Positions 7,673 to 16,894 of a stretch of 64,000 nucleotides of DNA are shown here, piece after piece. The DNA is from Hymenobacter cyanobacteriorum. Lineage in GTDB: Bacteria; Bacteroidota; Bacteroidia; Cytophagales; Hymenobacteraceae. The notes under the pieces were generated by a model that was given only the letters and a program-made list of their open reading frames with translations, made no database searches and was not told where the DNA came from. The stretch's first letter is position 1. The number at the start of each line of letters is the position of its first letter. Location: positions 248,001 to 312,000 of the forward strand of contig NZ_JALBGC010000001.1 of NCBI RefSeq assembly GCF_022631375.1. The letters are read 5' to 3'. The translations under genes and the position numbers were made by a program.

Positions 7673-8577
7673 ATGCTCCCGGCTACTCCTGTCAAATAAG
7701 CAGTGATGATGGTAGCGGCTAAGCGGGCAGTCTGGTTGTCGCGGTCGTAGAGCGGGTTCAGCTCCACGATTTCGAACAGCCGGACCGCCTCGTTTTGTCC
7801 GGCCAGAAAAGCGGCCTCCACGGCCTGGCGCGGCGTGAAACCATCGGCGCTGGGAGCCGACACGGCCGGCGCGTAAGCCTCGGCACAGCCATCAATATCG
7901 AAGCTCACGAAGGCGGGGCCTTCCTTGGTGGCGCGGCTTAGCGCCCGGCTGGCGTAGAGCGCCATGCCGTCTTTCTGCACGTGGGCCAGCGGCACAATGG
8001 TGGCCTGCTGCTGGTGCAGGAAGTCAATATCCTCGCAGGTGTTGAGGTTGGAATGCAGGCCGATTTCCGAGAAGCGCGGCCCGGCCAGAAAGCCCTCGCG
8101 CAGCAGCTTGCCAAATGGCGTGCCGCTGCTGATAAGGCCGGGCTTGTCCTTCACATCGGCGTGCGCGTCGAAGTTGAGGCCGCCCACCGGCTGCCCGCCG
8201 GTGGCGTCGTACAGCCCGCGCACGGTGGAGTAGGTGCCGTCGTGCGAGCCGCCCAGCACCACCACGCGCGGGTACTGCCGCAGCAGCGCCGCCAGCTGCT
8301 CCCGAATGTGGGCGTGGTTGCGGGCGTGGTCGGTGTGGCGCAGATTTAGGTTGCCGGCTTCGGCAATGCGCAGGTTTTCGAGGCTGAGGTTGTGCTCGAG
8401 GTTGTAGGTTTTGTGGTAGCGGCGCAGCTCGCGCCGGATAGCATTGGGCGCGTGCACGGCCCCGGCGCGGCCGCCTTCGAGCACGGTGCCAAAATCGAGC
8501 GGTAGGCCCACGAGGCAGACGTCGGCTACTGGCAGCTCGGCGGCGGGGCGAATGAGGTCGCGGAGAAAAACGGGCAT
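7669..8577 (-). CDS. hutG: Formimidoylglutamase-like arginase-family hydrolase
   Basis: This 302-residue protein belongs to the arginase/agmatinase/formiminoglutamase superfamily, whose members split guanidino or formimino groups with a two-Mn centre. The ligands are visible: H112 (GGSHD), D137/H139/D141 (FDAHADV) and D227/D229 (SFDIDG). Arginases have GGDHS and S-x-D-x-D-x-x-DP; the GGSHD and DIDGCAEAYAPAVSAPS versions fit formimidoylglutamase, which ends histidine degradation by giving glutamate and formamide. With hutU 4 kb away, this role is likely. The ATG at 8577 starts the conserved N-terminus; the open frame beyond it reaches into the divergent neighbour. The stop codon lies within an inverted repeat. 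Confidence 0.85.
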   Translation of the reverse strand: MPVFLRDLIRPAAELPVADVCLVGLPLDFGTVLEGGRAGAVHAPNAIRRELRRYHKTYNLEHNLSLENLRIAEAGNLNLRHTDHARNHAHIREQLAALLRQYPRVVVLGGSHDGTYSTVRGLYDATGGQPVGGLNFDAHADVKDKPGLISSGTPFGKLLREGFLAGPRFSEIGLHSNLNTCEDIDFLHQQQATIVPLAHVQKDGMALYASRALSRATKEGPAFVSFDIDGCAEAYAPAVSAPSADGFTPRQAVEAAFLAGQNEAVRLFEIVELNPLYDRDNQTARLAATIITAYLTGVAGSM

Positions 8578-8689
8578 TAGCAAAGCGTAATAGTTAGGCC
8601 GGGGCTGCCGACTTTTGCGCCCGGACCCGGCTCTGCAAAGGTGGTACGGTTTTGCCTCAAGCCCGCCCTGTTCACCGACAATCCCGTCT

Positions 8690-9223
8690 ATGGTCTTCGT
8701 TCGTAACGCTGCTTTGCTGCTGGGGCTGCTCTCAGTAGCCATCGGGCAGGCTGCCGCCCAGGTGCCAACCTCAACAGCGGTTCAAGCTCCGGCCCCGCTC
8801 CGTCTCATCGGCCACTACCGCTACACCGGCTACACCGTGTTCGATGCCGAAAGCCCCAACGAGCCCACCGCCGTGCGCGGTGTGGGCGGCACCCTCCTGC
8901 TGCGCCCCGATGGCACCTACGCCAAGCGCCTGACCCTAGCGCTGGGCACCCGCACCGTCTCCTTCAGCCAGGACGGCACCTATGCGCTGGCCGGCGACAG
9001 CATCCGCTTCGCCTTCCGCGACCAGAAGGGCCCCGATGTGCAGCGCGGCACCGCGCGCCTCGATTCCACCGGCCGCCACCTCACGCTCACCATTCTGGGC
9101 TACCCCGCCGGCAATCAGGGCGTGTATGAGCTCGAAGCCGCGCCGGCTGAGGCAGTGGCCGCGCCGGTAGTCGTGCCGGCCCCATCACCCCGCCCCGCGC
9201 CCCGCAAAAAGCGTCGCCGCTAG
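8690..9223 (+). CDS. Secreted hypothetical protein, lipocalin-like
   Basis: A 177-residue protein with a signal peptide (VFVRNAALLLGLLSVAIG, cleavage likely after QAAAQ). The mature region reads as short beta strands (LIGHYRYTGYTVFD, TLLLRPDGTYAKRLTL, DSIRFAFRDQKG, LTLTILGYPAG) like the small lipocalin-like domains common in Bacteroidota envelopes. It ends in a Pro-rich, basic tail (PSPRPAPRKKRRR) that is odd for a periplasmic protein. Function unknown. It diverges from hutG with about 110 bases between the start codons. Confidence 0.65.
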   Translation: MVFVRNAALLLGLLSVAIGQAAAQVPTSTAVQAPAPLRLIGHYRYTGYTVFDAESPNEPTAVRGVGGTLLLRPDGTYAKRLTLALGTRTVSFSQDGTYALAGDSIRFAFRDQKGPDVQRGTARLDSTGRHLTLTILGYPAGNQGVYELEAAPAEAVAAPVVVPAPSPRPAPRKKRRR

Positions 9224-9355
9224 CCTGCATTACGCGGCCATTTTTGCCACCCCCGCGCCTGCTGGCTAACTTGCGGCCCGTTTCGGCCCGGCTGGCCCAC
9301 CAGCCCACCGCCACGGCATTGTTAATTGCTCATTGTTACTTGTTAATTGACCTAA

Positions 9356-10090
9356 ATGGGACGCGCGTTTGAATTCAGAAAAGGCCGCAAAATGAAGCGG
9401 TGGGATAAAATGTCGAAAGACTTTACCCGCATCGGCAAGGAAATCGTGATGGCCGTGAAGGAAAACGGCCCCAACCCCGACACCAATGCCCGCCTGCGTG
9501 CCGCCATGCAAAACGCCAAGGGCGTGAACATGCCCAAGGACCGCGTGGAAGCCGCCGTGAAGCGTGCCAGCAGCAAGGAAGAAAAGGATTACGCCGAAGT
9601 GGTGTACGAAGGCTACCTGCCCCACGGCGTGGCCGTCGTCATCGAAACCGCTACCGACAACCCCACCCGCACCGTATCCAACGTGCGCCTCATCTTCAAC
9701 CGCAACGAGGGCACGCTCGGCACCGCCGGCAGCAGCGACTATACCTTCACCCGCAAGGGCGTGTTCAAGCTGGCCGCCGAGGGCCTCGACCGCGACGAGC
9801 TGGAGCTGGAGCTGATTGATTTCGGGGCCGAAGACGTGTACGAAACCACCGAGGAGGACGAGCACGGCGCCGAGCACAAGTTCATCGTGGTCGAAACCGC
9901 CTTCACCGACTTCGGCCAGATGCAAAAGGCCCTCGAAGCCCAGGGCCGCCACGTGGTGAGCGTGAACCTGCAGCGCGTGCCCAACACCACCGTGTCGCTC
10001 ACCGACGAGCAGCTCGACGAAATCATGACCATCATCGAGAAGTTCGAAGACGACGAGGACGTGCAGGCCGTGTACCACACGGTGGGCTAG
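9356..10090 (+). CDS. YebC/PmpR (TACO1) family protein
   Basis: The 244-residue length and the opening MGRAFEFRKGRKMKRWDKMS are diagnostic of YebC/TACO1. Members were long described as transcription regulators; recent work on the family links them to translation of polyproline and other stalling motifs by the ribosome. Further signature stretches are NPDTNARLRAAMQNAKGVNM and NPTRTVSNVRLIFNRNEGTLG. The protein is complete. The gene is preceded by a short A+T-rich tract (GTTAATTGCTCATTG) that resembles the A+T-rich repeats elsewhere in the window, and is followed by a family A palindrome. Confidence 0.95.
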   Translation: MGRAFEFRKGRKMKRWDKMSKDFTRIGKEIVMAVKENGPNPDTNARLRAAMQNAKGVNMPKDRVEAAVKRASSKEEKDYAEVVYEGYLPHGVAVVIETATDNPTRTVSNVRLIFNRNEGTLGTAGSSDYTFTRKGVFKLAAEGLDRDELELELIDFGAEDVYETTEEDEHGAEHKFIVVETAFTDFGQMQKALEAQGRHVVSVNLQRVPNTTVSLTDEQLDEIMTIIEKFEDDEDVQAVYHTVG

Positions 10091-10112
10091 GTCGAGGGCA
10101 ATTGTCCCGGAG

Positions 10113-10219
10113 GAACGTCATGCTAAGCGCAGCCGAAGCATCTCTACCGCAATACTAACCCCAATCAATTGGATTACTTGCGCGGTAGAGATGCTTCGGC
10201 TGCGCTCAGCATGACGTTC
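10113..10219. repeat. Palindromic repeat, family A, copy 3
   Basis: Arms GAACGTCATGCTAAGCGCAG ... CTGCGCTCAGCATGACGTTC, inner arm CCGAAGCATCTCTACCGC, core with CAATCAATTGGATTACTTGC. It ends five bases before the TTG start used for the acyltransferase gene, and its TGA (10212-10214) is the upstream in-frame stop of that gene. Confidence 0.9.
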
Positions 10220-10223
10220 TGTT

Positions 10224-11315
10224 TTGACACCTGCCAGCCCTACGCTCACATCCCCCGCGCTCCTCGCCTACCGCCCCGGCCTCAACGGCATCCGGGCCAT
10301 CTGCGTGTGGCTGGTGGTACTGGCCCACTGGACGCTGCCGGGCTTCCCGCTGGGTGAGATGGGCCGCATTCCGTTCTTCGTGCTCAGCGGCTATCTCATC
10401 TCCGGCATCGTCTGGAAGCAGCAGGTGCATCCCGGCGCGCCCGGGCGCTGGCTCAGCCGGCTGGGCACTTTCTACCAGCGGCGCATGCTGCGCATTCTGC
10501 CGCCTTATTACCTGGCGCTGGCCCTGGGCGCGCTGCTGCCGCTGGCTACCTTGCGCGAGTACCCCGGCTGGTTCATCCTGCCGGTTTCCAACCTGCTGTT
10601 CTACCGCCTGGGCCACTGGGGCGAAGGCGTGGGCCACTACTGGACTATGGCCGTCGATGAGCAGTTCTACCTGATCTGGCCGCTGCTGCTGGGCCTGCTG
10701 GGCCGCCGCGTGAGCGCGCTGCTGACCGTGGTGGCCGCCAGCGTCCTGTTCCGCATCTGGTGGAGCCTGCACATCACGCCCACGCTCACCTTTGTGCTGC
10801 TGCCCGCCTGCCTCGATATGTTTGCCCTCGGCGGCGTGCTGCGCATCATCGAGCCGCAGCCCTGGGTGCGTCAATTAGCACGCGGCCGCTGGGTGCTGTT
10901 GGCCTGGGCCGCCTGGGCCGGTATCTGGGGCTTGCTGGAAGTAGCTAATCTGCACAATATCTGGCTGCTGATTTCCACCACCGTCGGCGGGCTGGCTTCG
11001 GTCGTCACGCTCAACTGGGCCGTGCAACTAGCCGGACCGGCCGCCACTGGCAGCGCCCGCCTGCTGCAACACCCGGTGCTGCAATGGGTGGGCCTGCGCA
11101 GCTATGGCTGCTACCTCTACCATTTGCTGCTAGTGGTGTTCTACCAGCGGGCTGTGTACCACGTATTCTCCGCTGCTGCCACCCGCCAGTTGTGGCTGAG
11201 CCCGCTGCCCACGGTGCTGCTGCTCACGCCCCTGCTGCTGCTGCTCGCCGCCGCCTCCTGGGCCTGGCTCGAAGCGCCGCTGAACCGCGTGAAGGACCGG
11301 CTGCGCTATTCGTAA
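10224..11315 (+). CDS. Acyltransferase 3 family integral membrane protein
   Basis: This 363-residue protein has about ten hydrophobic segments and the signature MAVDEQFYLIWPLL (family: S-L-x-V-E-E-Q-F-Y-L-x-W-P). It also has the N-terminal RPGLNGIRAICVWLVVLAHW block, where the His is the proposed catalytic residue. Family members (OafA/NodX type) move acyl groups onto sugars of surface polysaccharides in the inner membrane. No ATG is available before the conserved block, so the TTG at 10224 is used. The family A repeat ends just upstream, and the original start may have been displaced by it. The FkbM methyltransferase that follows suggests a polysaccharide-decorating role, but this is inference. 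Confidence 0.88.
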   Translation: MTPASPTLTSPALLAYRPGLNGIRAICVWLVVLAHWTLPGFPLGEMGRIPFFVLSGYLISGIVWKQQVHPGAPGRWLSRLGTFYQRRMLRILPPYYLALALGALLPLATLREYPGWFILPVSNLLFYRLGHWGEGVGHYWTMAVDEQFYLIWPLLLGLLGRRVSALLTVVAASVLFRIWWSLHITPTLTFVLLPACLDMFALGGVLRIIEPQPWVRQLARGRWVLLAWAAWAGIWGLLEVANLHNIWLLISTTVGGLASVVTLNWAVQLAGPAATGSARLLQHPVLQWVGLRSYGCYLYHLLLVVFYQRAVYHVFSAAATRQLWLSPLPTVLLLTPLLLLLAAASWAWLEAPLNRVKDRLRYS

Positions 11316-11361
11316 GTTTGCACCTCGTAATTCCGGCTTTCACCGACCAGCCTTTCAAGCT

Positions 11362-12195
11362 ATGCTCAACTACCTCATCAATTCCTTCAAGCGGAAAATG
11401 GCCCGCCGCATCACCCAAAAGCACCCCATGGTGCTCGATACGTTTGCCATCCCCGGCATCGGCAACGGGCAGGTGCAGTTTGCCAACTGGGAAAATCCGC
11501 TGGTTGAAAAGAAGGTATTCACCAAGGAGACGGTCGACTTTTTCAAGAAATTCCTCCATCCCGGCGACTTCGCTATCGACATCGGAGCCAACATCGGCCA
11601 CACCACCGTGCAAATGGCCCTGGCCACCGGCCCCACCGGCCTCACCCTCGGCTTCGACCCCAACCCTTACGTCTTCGAAATCCTGCAACGCAACGCCACG
11701 CTCAACCCCGAGCTGGTCCGAATCGGCGCGCACAACCTCGCCATCTCCGAGCAAGACGACGAGTTCTACTACAACTCCTCCGAAGCCTCGTTCAACAACG
11801 GCGGCATCTCCAAAACGCCGAATAACAAGCACGGTAAATACTCCCTCAGCACGAAAATCAAAGGCGTAAATCTGGAGTCTTTTCTGGAAAAGGAATACCC
11901 CGATTTTCTCCCGAAGCTCAAGCTCATCAAAATCGATACCGAAGGCTACGACAAGGAAATCATTCGCTCCATTTCCAGCCTCATCACCAAATACAAGCCC
12001 GTCATCATCTCCGAATGCTTCGGCAAGAACTCCGACGAGGAAAAATTTGAGCAGTTCAACCTGCTGGAGTCCCTCGGCTATTCCCTCTTCTATTTCACCG
12101 ACTTCGTTGCCACCACGGAAATCATTCCCATCAAGCGCAAAGAAGATATGCTGAAGTACAAGCACTTCGATTTCTACGCCACACCCAATAGCTAG
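11362..12195 (+). CDS. FkbM family methyltransferase
   Basis: A 277-residue SAM-dependent methyltransferase. The SAM-binding motif I is IDIGANIGHTT (72-82), followed by the acidic LGFDPNPY motif and the FkbM-typical LKLIKIDTEGYDKEIIRS block. FkbM proteins O-methylate sugars or secondary metabolites. The substrate is unknown; the upstream acyltransferase (46 bases apart, same strand) suggests a surface glycan. The second half is more A+T-rich than the window average, as is the YdcF-type gene behind it, so these genes may have been acquired. Confidence 0.9.
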   Translation: MLNYLINSFKRKMARRITQKHPMVLDTFAIPGIGNGQVQFANWENPLVEKKVFTKETVDFFKKFLHPGDFAIDIGANIGHTTVQMALATGPTGLTLGFDPNPYVFEILQRNATLNPELVRIGAHNLAISEQDDEFYYNSSEASFNNGGISKTPNNKHGKYSLSTKIKGVNLESFLEKEYPDFLPKLKLIKIDTEGYDKEIIRSISSLITKYKPVIISECFGKNSDEEKFEQFNLLESLGYSLFYFTDFVATTEIIPIKRKEDMLKYKHFDFYATPNS

Positions 12196-12237
12196 CCGCT
12201 ACTCTCCGCTCCTGAGCAATTTCTTTCGTCACGCACG

Positions 12238-12789
12238 TTGTATCGGTTCCTAAAAATCAGCCTGACAATTCTCGTGGTCTGGTTCGTCGGCCACACCGCT
12301 TATGTCATCGTTGACGGGTTAACTGATGAAGGGAAAACCGCCGATATAGCCGTTATACTGGGCAACAAAGTCAACGAAGACGGAACACTGTCGCCCCGGC
12401 TGGAGCGGAGATTGGAATGCGGCCTCCAACTCTATCTTAAGGGCCGGGCTAAAAAGCTGCTTGTCAGCGGCGGCTTGGGAAAAGAAGGGTTTTTGGAAGG
12501 CAGCAAAATGAAGGATTTCCTGGTCCTACAGGGTGTGCCCGACACGGCAATAATTGTTGACAACCACGGCGATAATACGCTCGCTGCCGTAAAAAACACG
12601 CTCCGATTAAAAGACAGCTTAAATTTCCGGAGTGTACTGGTTGTCTCTCAATACTTCCATCTTACCAGAACCAAAATGCTGTTTCGTAAGCAGCATTTCA
12701 ATGCCCTCAGTGGTGTGAGTCCGAAATACTTCGAACTCCGGGACGCTTATGCGCTACTGCGCGAATTCGTCGCTTATTATACAGAATAA
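12238..12789 (+). CDS. YdcF/SanA-type (DUF218) membrane-anchored protein
   Basis: A 183-residue protein with one N-terminal membrane segment (ISLTILVVWFVGHTAYVI) and a DUF218 domain: AVILGNKVNEDGTLSPRLE, LLVSGGLGKEGF, DNTLAAVKNTL and SQYFHLTRTKM. Members include E. coli YdcF and SanA and are tied to envelope integrity; the reaction is not established. The start used is TTG at 12238, since no ATG precedes the membrane segment. Base composition is clearly more A+T-rich than the flanking genes. A bidirectional terminator separates it from ftsZ. Confidence 0.85.
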   Translation: MYRFLKISLTILVVWFVGHTAYVIVDGLTDEGKTADIAVILGNKVNEDGTLSPRLERRLECGLQLYLKGRAKKLLVSGGLGKEGFLEGSKMKDFLVLQGVPDTAIIVDNHGDNTLAAVKNTLRLKDSLNFRSVLVVSQYFHLTRTKMLFRKQHFNALSGVSPKYFELRDAYALLREFVAYYTE

Positions 12790-12826
12790 AAAAGCCTCCG
12801 CTGAAATTTCAGCGGAGGCTTTTTAA
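12788..12826. terminator. Bidirectional terminator between the YdcF-type gene and ftsZ
   Basis: A perfect 15-bp stem (AAGCCTCCGCTGAAA / TTTCAGCGGAGGCTT), with almost no loop, is flanked by A runs on the left and T runs on the right. It can end transcription of both convergent genes, and so closes the dcw cluster. Confidence 0.93.
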
Positions 12827-12844
12827 TAAAAATCGACCAATTAC

Positions 12845-14341
12845 CTAGTCCACGTTGTCGTGCAGAAACCTGTTATCACCCAGCAGCTCGTTATCATCCG
12901 ATAAGTTGAAGCGTGAGATGTTCTGGGCCGAGCTGGGCTCCACGTTTTCCAGCTTCACCTGGCGGCGCAGATAGGCAGGCGTGTCATACTGGCTCACGGC
13001 CTCGGGCGGCAGGCCATTGCTCAGCTCCTGTAGGCGGCGGCGACGCTCCAGCGCCTGCGCATCCATGGCCGGGCGCGGGCGGTGGGCCTCCGGACCAGCA
13101 GCCGGCACCGGCGCGGGCGCGCTCGACGTGAGCACGGGCTCCGTCGGGGCGCTGGCCGGGATGCCGGCCAGCGGCGGCGCGTTGTGGGCCGAAGGGCCGT
13201 TCAAATCGTGCATCACCCGGGCCGGTTCCGGCGTGCCGAAGCTGGGCACAAACGGGGCCGAAGTAGCGGGCGCAGCAGGAGCAGTTTCTGGCCGGGGCGT
13301 TTCCGCCACCGGGGCCGGGGCCGCTACCGGCTCGTGCGAGTTGCCGCCCATTGCGGGAGTGGTGATGGAGTGCGCGTCGCGGGCAAAACCCGTGGCAATT
13401 ACCGTCACGCGGATGCTCTGGCCCAGGCTGTCGTCGATGCCGTGGCCGAAAATCATTTCAGCGTCCTGCCCGGCTTTCTCCTGGATGTACTCGGTGATTT
13501 CCGTCAGCTCGTCCATTTCCAGTTCGTGCTCCACGCCCGACATGATGGAGAGCAGGATGCGCTGCGCGCCGTGAATGTCGGTGTTGTTGAGCAGCGGCGA
13601 GTTCAGGGCTTCCTCGGCGGCGCGGCGGGCGCGGTTTTCGCCTTCGGTCACGCTGCTGCCCATTACGGCGGCCCCGCTGTCCTTCATCACCGTTTTCACG
13701 TCCTCAAAGTCGACGTTCACATCGGCCGTTACCGTGATGATTTCGGCAATGGACTTGGCGGCCGTGGTCAGCACGGTGTCCGCTTTGGCGAAGGCGGCGC
13801 CCATCGTCAGGTTGCCGTAAATCTGCGGCAGCTTGTCGTTGAGAATCACCAGCACCGTGTCGCAATGCTCGCTCAGGGCTTTGATGCCTTCTTCGGCCTG
13901 CTGGCGCTTTTTCTTGCCCTCGAACATGAACGGGGCCGTCACGATGCCTACCGTGAGGATACCCAGCTCCTGCGCCACCTGTGCGATAACGGGGGCCGCG
14001 CCGGTGCCGGTGCCGCCGCCCATGCCGGCCGTGATGAAGAGCATCTTGGTGCCCTGGTTGAGCAGGTCGCGGATTTGCTCCTTGCTCTCAATGGCCGCCT
14101 GGCGGCCGCGCTCGGGCTTGGCACCCGCGCCGAGGCCTTCGGTTAGGTCAACGCCAATTTGCAGCTTGTTGGGCACCGTGGAGCTTTGCAGCGCCTGGTG
14201 GTCGGTGTTGCAGATGATAAACTCCACGTCCTTGATGCCCTGCTTGTGCATGTGCTTCACGGCATTGGAGCCACCGCCGCCAACCCCAATCACCTTGATG
14301 ATGGACTTGCTCTGGGCGGGAATATCGAATTTGTAATTCAT
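12845..14341 (-). CDS. ftsZ: Cell division protein FtsZ
   Basis: Tubulin-like GTPase that forms the Z-ring at mid-cell. The 498-residue protein shows the nucleotide loop VIGVGGGGSNAV (17-28), the tubulin signature GMGGGTGTG (106-114) and the T7-loop region. An Ala/Pro-rich linker follows, then the conserved C-terminal peptide YDTPAYLRRQ, which in other bacteria binds FtsA and similar partners. A further tail ends in NRFLHDNVD, an ending I know from other Bacteroidota FtsZ. The ATG at 14341 gives the standard N-terminus. It is the last gene of the dcw cluster, 138 bases after ftsA; the spacer contains A+T-rich ACCAATTCAACA-like repeats. Confidence 0.98.
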   Translation of the reverse strand: MNYKFDIPAQSKSIIKVIGVGGGGSNAVKHMHKQGIKDVEFIICNTDHQALQSSTVPNKLQIGVDLTEGLGAGAKPERGRQAAIESKEQIRDLLNQGTKMLFITAGMGGGTGTGAAPVIAQVAQELGILTVGIVTAPFMFEGKKKRQQAEEGIKALSEHCDTVLVILNDKLPQIYGNLTMGAAFAKADTVLTTAAKSIAEIITVTADVNVDFEDVKTVMKDSGAAVMGSSVTEGENRARRAAEEALNSPLLNNTDIHGAQRILLSIMSGVEHELEMDELTEITEYIQEKAGQDAEMIFGHGIDDSLGQSIRVTVIATGFARDAHSITTPAMGGNSHEPVAAPAPVAETPRPETAPAAPATSAPFVPSFGTPEPARVMHDLNGPSAHNAPPLAGIPASAPTEPVLTSSAPAPVPAAGPEAHRPRPAMDAQALERRRRLQELSNGLPPEAVSQYDTPAYLRRQVKLENVEPSSAQNISRFNLSDDNELLGDNRFLHDNVD

Positions 14342-14479
14342 AATGGAATGGTTGAACGGGTGGATGGCTGAATTGTCAAACTGCAAATGCTCTTGGTCAA
14401 TAGCCGGCAAGAAATAATTTATTTCACCAACTATTGACCAATTAATTCACCAATTCAACAATCCGCCAATTCAACAGGC

Positions 14480-15907
14480 TTAATAAGATTTATCGTCGTA
14501 ATCGTCAATCAGCAACCCTTTGGTGCGGGTGATGATGTCCTTGAAGAAACGGCTGGCGGCACCGGGCTCCTTCGGCTTGGCGGGCTGCGGCGCGGGGGCC
14601 GGAGCTACCGGAGCAGCAGCTGCAACGCGCGTTTCGACCGGCGCGGGCGCAGTCGGGGCTACGGGAGCCGCGGCTGGCGCGGCGTAAGGCGCGCTGTAGT
14701 ACGATGGCGTAGCTACCTGCTCCTCTTCGTAGCTGGGGCGCGAAATCTGCCGCTCATCGAGCGAGTGGTAGCCCGACAGCACTAGGCCCACCGTGGTGGC
14801 GTACATCGGCGATTTCACCGCTTCAATGCGGCTCTTGCCGAGGTGCTGGTTGGGGTAGCCGATGCGCGTGTCGAGGCCGGTGATGTACTCGGTGAGTTGC
14901 TCCAGGTTCTGCAGCTGCGAGCCGCCGCCAGTGAGCACAATGCCGGCCGACAGTTTGTCGTGCAGGCCCATGCGGTAGATTTCGGCATACACCAGCTCCA
15001 TGATTTCCGACATGCGGGCCTCGATGATGTAGGCCAGGTTTTTCAGCGAAACCTCCTTCGGCGGACGGTTGGGCAGGCCGGGAATGCTCACGATTTCGTA
15101 GTCGCTGGCTTCCTGGGCAATGGCTTTGCCGAACTTCACCTTCAGCTGCTCAGCCTGGCCGGGAGCCACGTTGCAGCCGGTTTTGATGTCCTGCGTGATG
15201 ATGTTGCCACCGAAAGGCAGCACCGCCGCGTGGCGGATGATGCCATCCTTGAACACCGCCAAATCGGTGGTGCCGCCGCCAATGTCAATCAGGGCTACGC
15301 CGGCCTCCTTCTCCTCCTCCGAGAGGATGGACATGGAGCTGGCGAGGGGCTCGAGAATCAGGTCGGCGATTTCGAGGCCGGCCTTGGTCACGCATTTGTT
15401 GATGTTGTTGATAGCCGTGCTCTGGGCCGTGATGATGTGGAAGTTGCCTTCCAGGCGCACGCCTTCGTAGCCCACGGGGTCGGAAATTCCTTCCTCGTAG
15501 TCCACTTTGTAGTCCTGCGGCATCACGTGGATGATTTGCGAGCCGGGCTGGGTCACGAGGCGGTACATGTCCTGCGTGAGGCGCGCTACGTCGTCCGGCC
15601 CGATGGTGTCGTGCGAGTTGCGCGTGATGCTGCCGTTGTGCTGAAGGCTCTTGATGTGCTGGCCGGCAATGCCGACGTTTACCACTCCAATGCTAATTCC
15701 GGACTGTTCTTCGGCCTGCCGAATGGCCCGTTTAATGGCATCTACGGTCTTGTCAATATTGAGTACGATGCCCCGCGAAACACCCTCCGACACGGCTTTG
15801 CCCATGCCCAGGATTTCGAGTTTACCGAACTCGTTTTTGCGGCCCACCAGGGCGCAGATTTTTGTGGTACCAATGTCGAGCCCGACGACGATTTTGTCTT
15901 GTTGCAT
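14480..15907 (-). CDS. ftsA: Cell division protein FtsA
   Basis: Actin-like ATPase that tethers FtsZ filaments to the membrane and recruits the divisome. The phosphate-1 loop is VVGLDIGTTKICALVG (7-22). The SHS2/1C domain follows, then the phosphate-2 region VALIDIGGGTTDLAVF, and a late adenosine motif GIVLTGGGSQL. The C-terminal third has an Ala/Pro-rich linker and ends in a probable amphipathic membrane helix (ASRFFKDIITRTKGLLID). At 475 residues it is longer than E. coli FtsA (420) because of this linker, as is usual in the phylum. Confidence 0.97.
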   Translation of the reverse strand: MQQDKIVVGLDIGTTKICALVGRKNEFGKLEILGMGKAVSEGVSRGIVLNIDKTVDAIKRAIRQAEEQSGISIGVVNVGIAGQHIKSLQHNGSITRNSHDTIGPDDVARLTQDMYRLVTQPGSQIIHVMPQDYKVDYEEGISDPVGYEGVRLEGNFHIITAQSTAINNINKCVTKAGLEIADLILEPLASSMSILSEEEKEAGVALIDIGGGTTDLAVFKDGIIRHAAVLPFGGNIITQDIKTGCNVAPGQAEQLKVKFGKAIAQEASDYEIVSIPGLPNRPPKEVSLKNLAYIIEARMSEIMELVYAEIYRMGLHDKLSAGIVLTGGGSQLQNLEQLTEYITGLDTRIGYPNQHLGKSRIEAVKSPMYATTVGLVLSGYHSLDERQISRPSYEEEQVATPSYYSAPYAAPAAAPVAPTAPAPVETRVAAAAPVAPAPAPQPAKPKEPGAASRFFKDIITRTKGLLIDDYDDKSY

Positions 15908-15991
15908 AGGATGCGGTGCTGGCGAGCAGTGAAAAAGCGGTGGGTTGGGAGTGAGGTTTTTGGGCTTAAAAGCCTATTTTTCAGCCAATTG

Positions 15992-16750
15992 CTATTCGCA
16001 AATAATCTGATTTTGATATTCGACGTTTACGCGGTGGTAAGTGTCCCACCCCAAAACTGACGGAATTTGACGGTAAAATACCATAAGCTTGGCGAATTTC
16101 TCCGAAATATTTTCGGGGAGCCCGAATTCGATACGTTGGTCTCCCACTTGCTGCGTGAACGAGAGCTTGCCGCCGGGCTCAATAAACACCTCCGAAACCT
16201 GCGCTTTCCAGAATTCATGCTCGTCGACGTAGCGCAAAAACTCCAGGTAGCGCCGCCCGGTGCTGTCCTGGAAAAATCCACTTGGCAGGCTGCCCCCGCC
16301 GGGCCGCGCCACGGTGGCTACCCGGGCCGTAAACAGGGGTGAAAGCGGCAGCGCGCGCCCTTCGGCGTCGACGTAAGTATCGAGGCGGGTGTCGGGGTGT
16401 GTGAGGCGGGCGATGGGACGGTTCTGGCGCACGTCGGCGTGCAGGTTGCCGGCCAGGTCGCGGTACACCTGGGCGTCGCGCACGAAGGCGTGGGCCTTCA
16501 GGCGGGCTTCCAGCACGCGCAGGCGCGGCCCCTCGGGCTGCGTGCCGATGACGGGCTCTTTGCCGCCTTTGGTGAGCAGGGCCGTCACGCCGCGCTCGGA
16601 GATGAAGTAGTTATCGAACTCGTTGGCAATGTTCACCTTCACGGCGTCGACCGCGCGGTTGGCCTGGCGCACGGCGGCGAAAGCGCCCAGGGCGCCCAGC
16701 ACCAGCAGGCAGGCAGCAGCTACGAGTAAGTTTCTAACGGTGCGTTCCAA
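15992..16750 (-). CDS. ftsQ: Cell division protein FtsQ
   Basis: Bitopic divisome protein of 252 residues. A membrane segment at about 7-25 is followed by a periplasmic POTRA-like domain (LRVLEARLKAHAFVRDAQVY, DLAGNLHADVRQNRPIARL) and a beta domain. In the divisome FtsQ links FtsL and its partners to the early ring. The frame opens at a TTG (16750); no ATG precedes the membrane segment. It lies 84 bases before ftsA and is separated from murC by a family A palindrome. Confidence 0.88.
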   Translation of the reverse strand: MERTVRNLLVAAACLLVLGALGAFAAVRQANRAVDAVKVNIANEFDNYFISERGVTALLTKGGKEPVIGTQPEGPRLRVLEARLKAHAFVRDAQVYRDLAGNLHADVRQNRPIARLTHPDTRLDTYVDAEGRALPLSPLFTARVATVARPGGGSLPSGFFQDSTGRRYLEFLRYVDEHEFWKAQVSEVFIEPGGKLSFTQQVGDQRIEFGLPENISEKFAKLMVFYRQIPSVLGWDTYHRVNVEYQNQIICE

Positions 16751-16779
16751 AATGGGGGTGGGCGGGGGTTGGTATGCTG

Positions 16780-16875
16780 AACGTCATGCTGAGCGCAGCC
16801 GAAGCATCTCGCGTACTGTTACTAATTTGGTTACTAACACACGCGAGATGCTTCAGCTGCGCTCAGCATGACGTC
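16780..16875. repeat. Palindromic repeat, family A, copy 4 (murC-ftsQ gap)
   Basis: Arms AACGTCATGCTGAGCGCAGC ... GCTGCGCTCAGCATGACGT, with inner arm GAAGCATCTCGCGT. The core is shorter than in other copies (ACTGTTACTAATTTGGTTAC). It lies within the dcw cluster, 30 bases upstream of the ftsQ start codon. Confidence 0.88.
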
Positions 16876-16894
16876 CCATTAAACTGTTTATTAA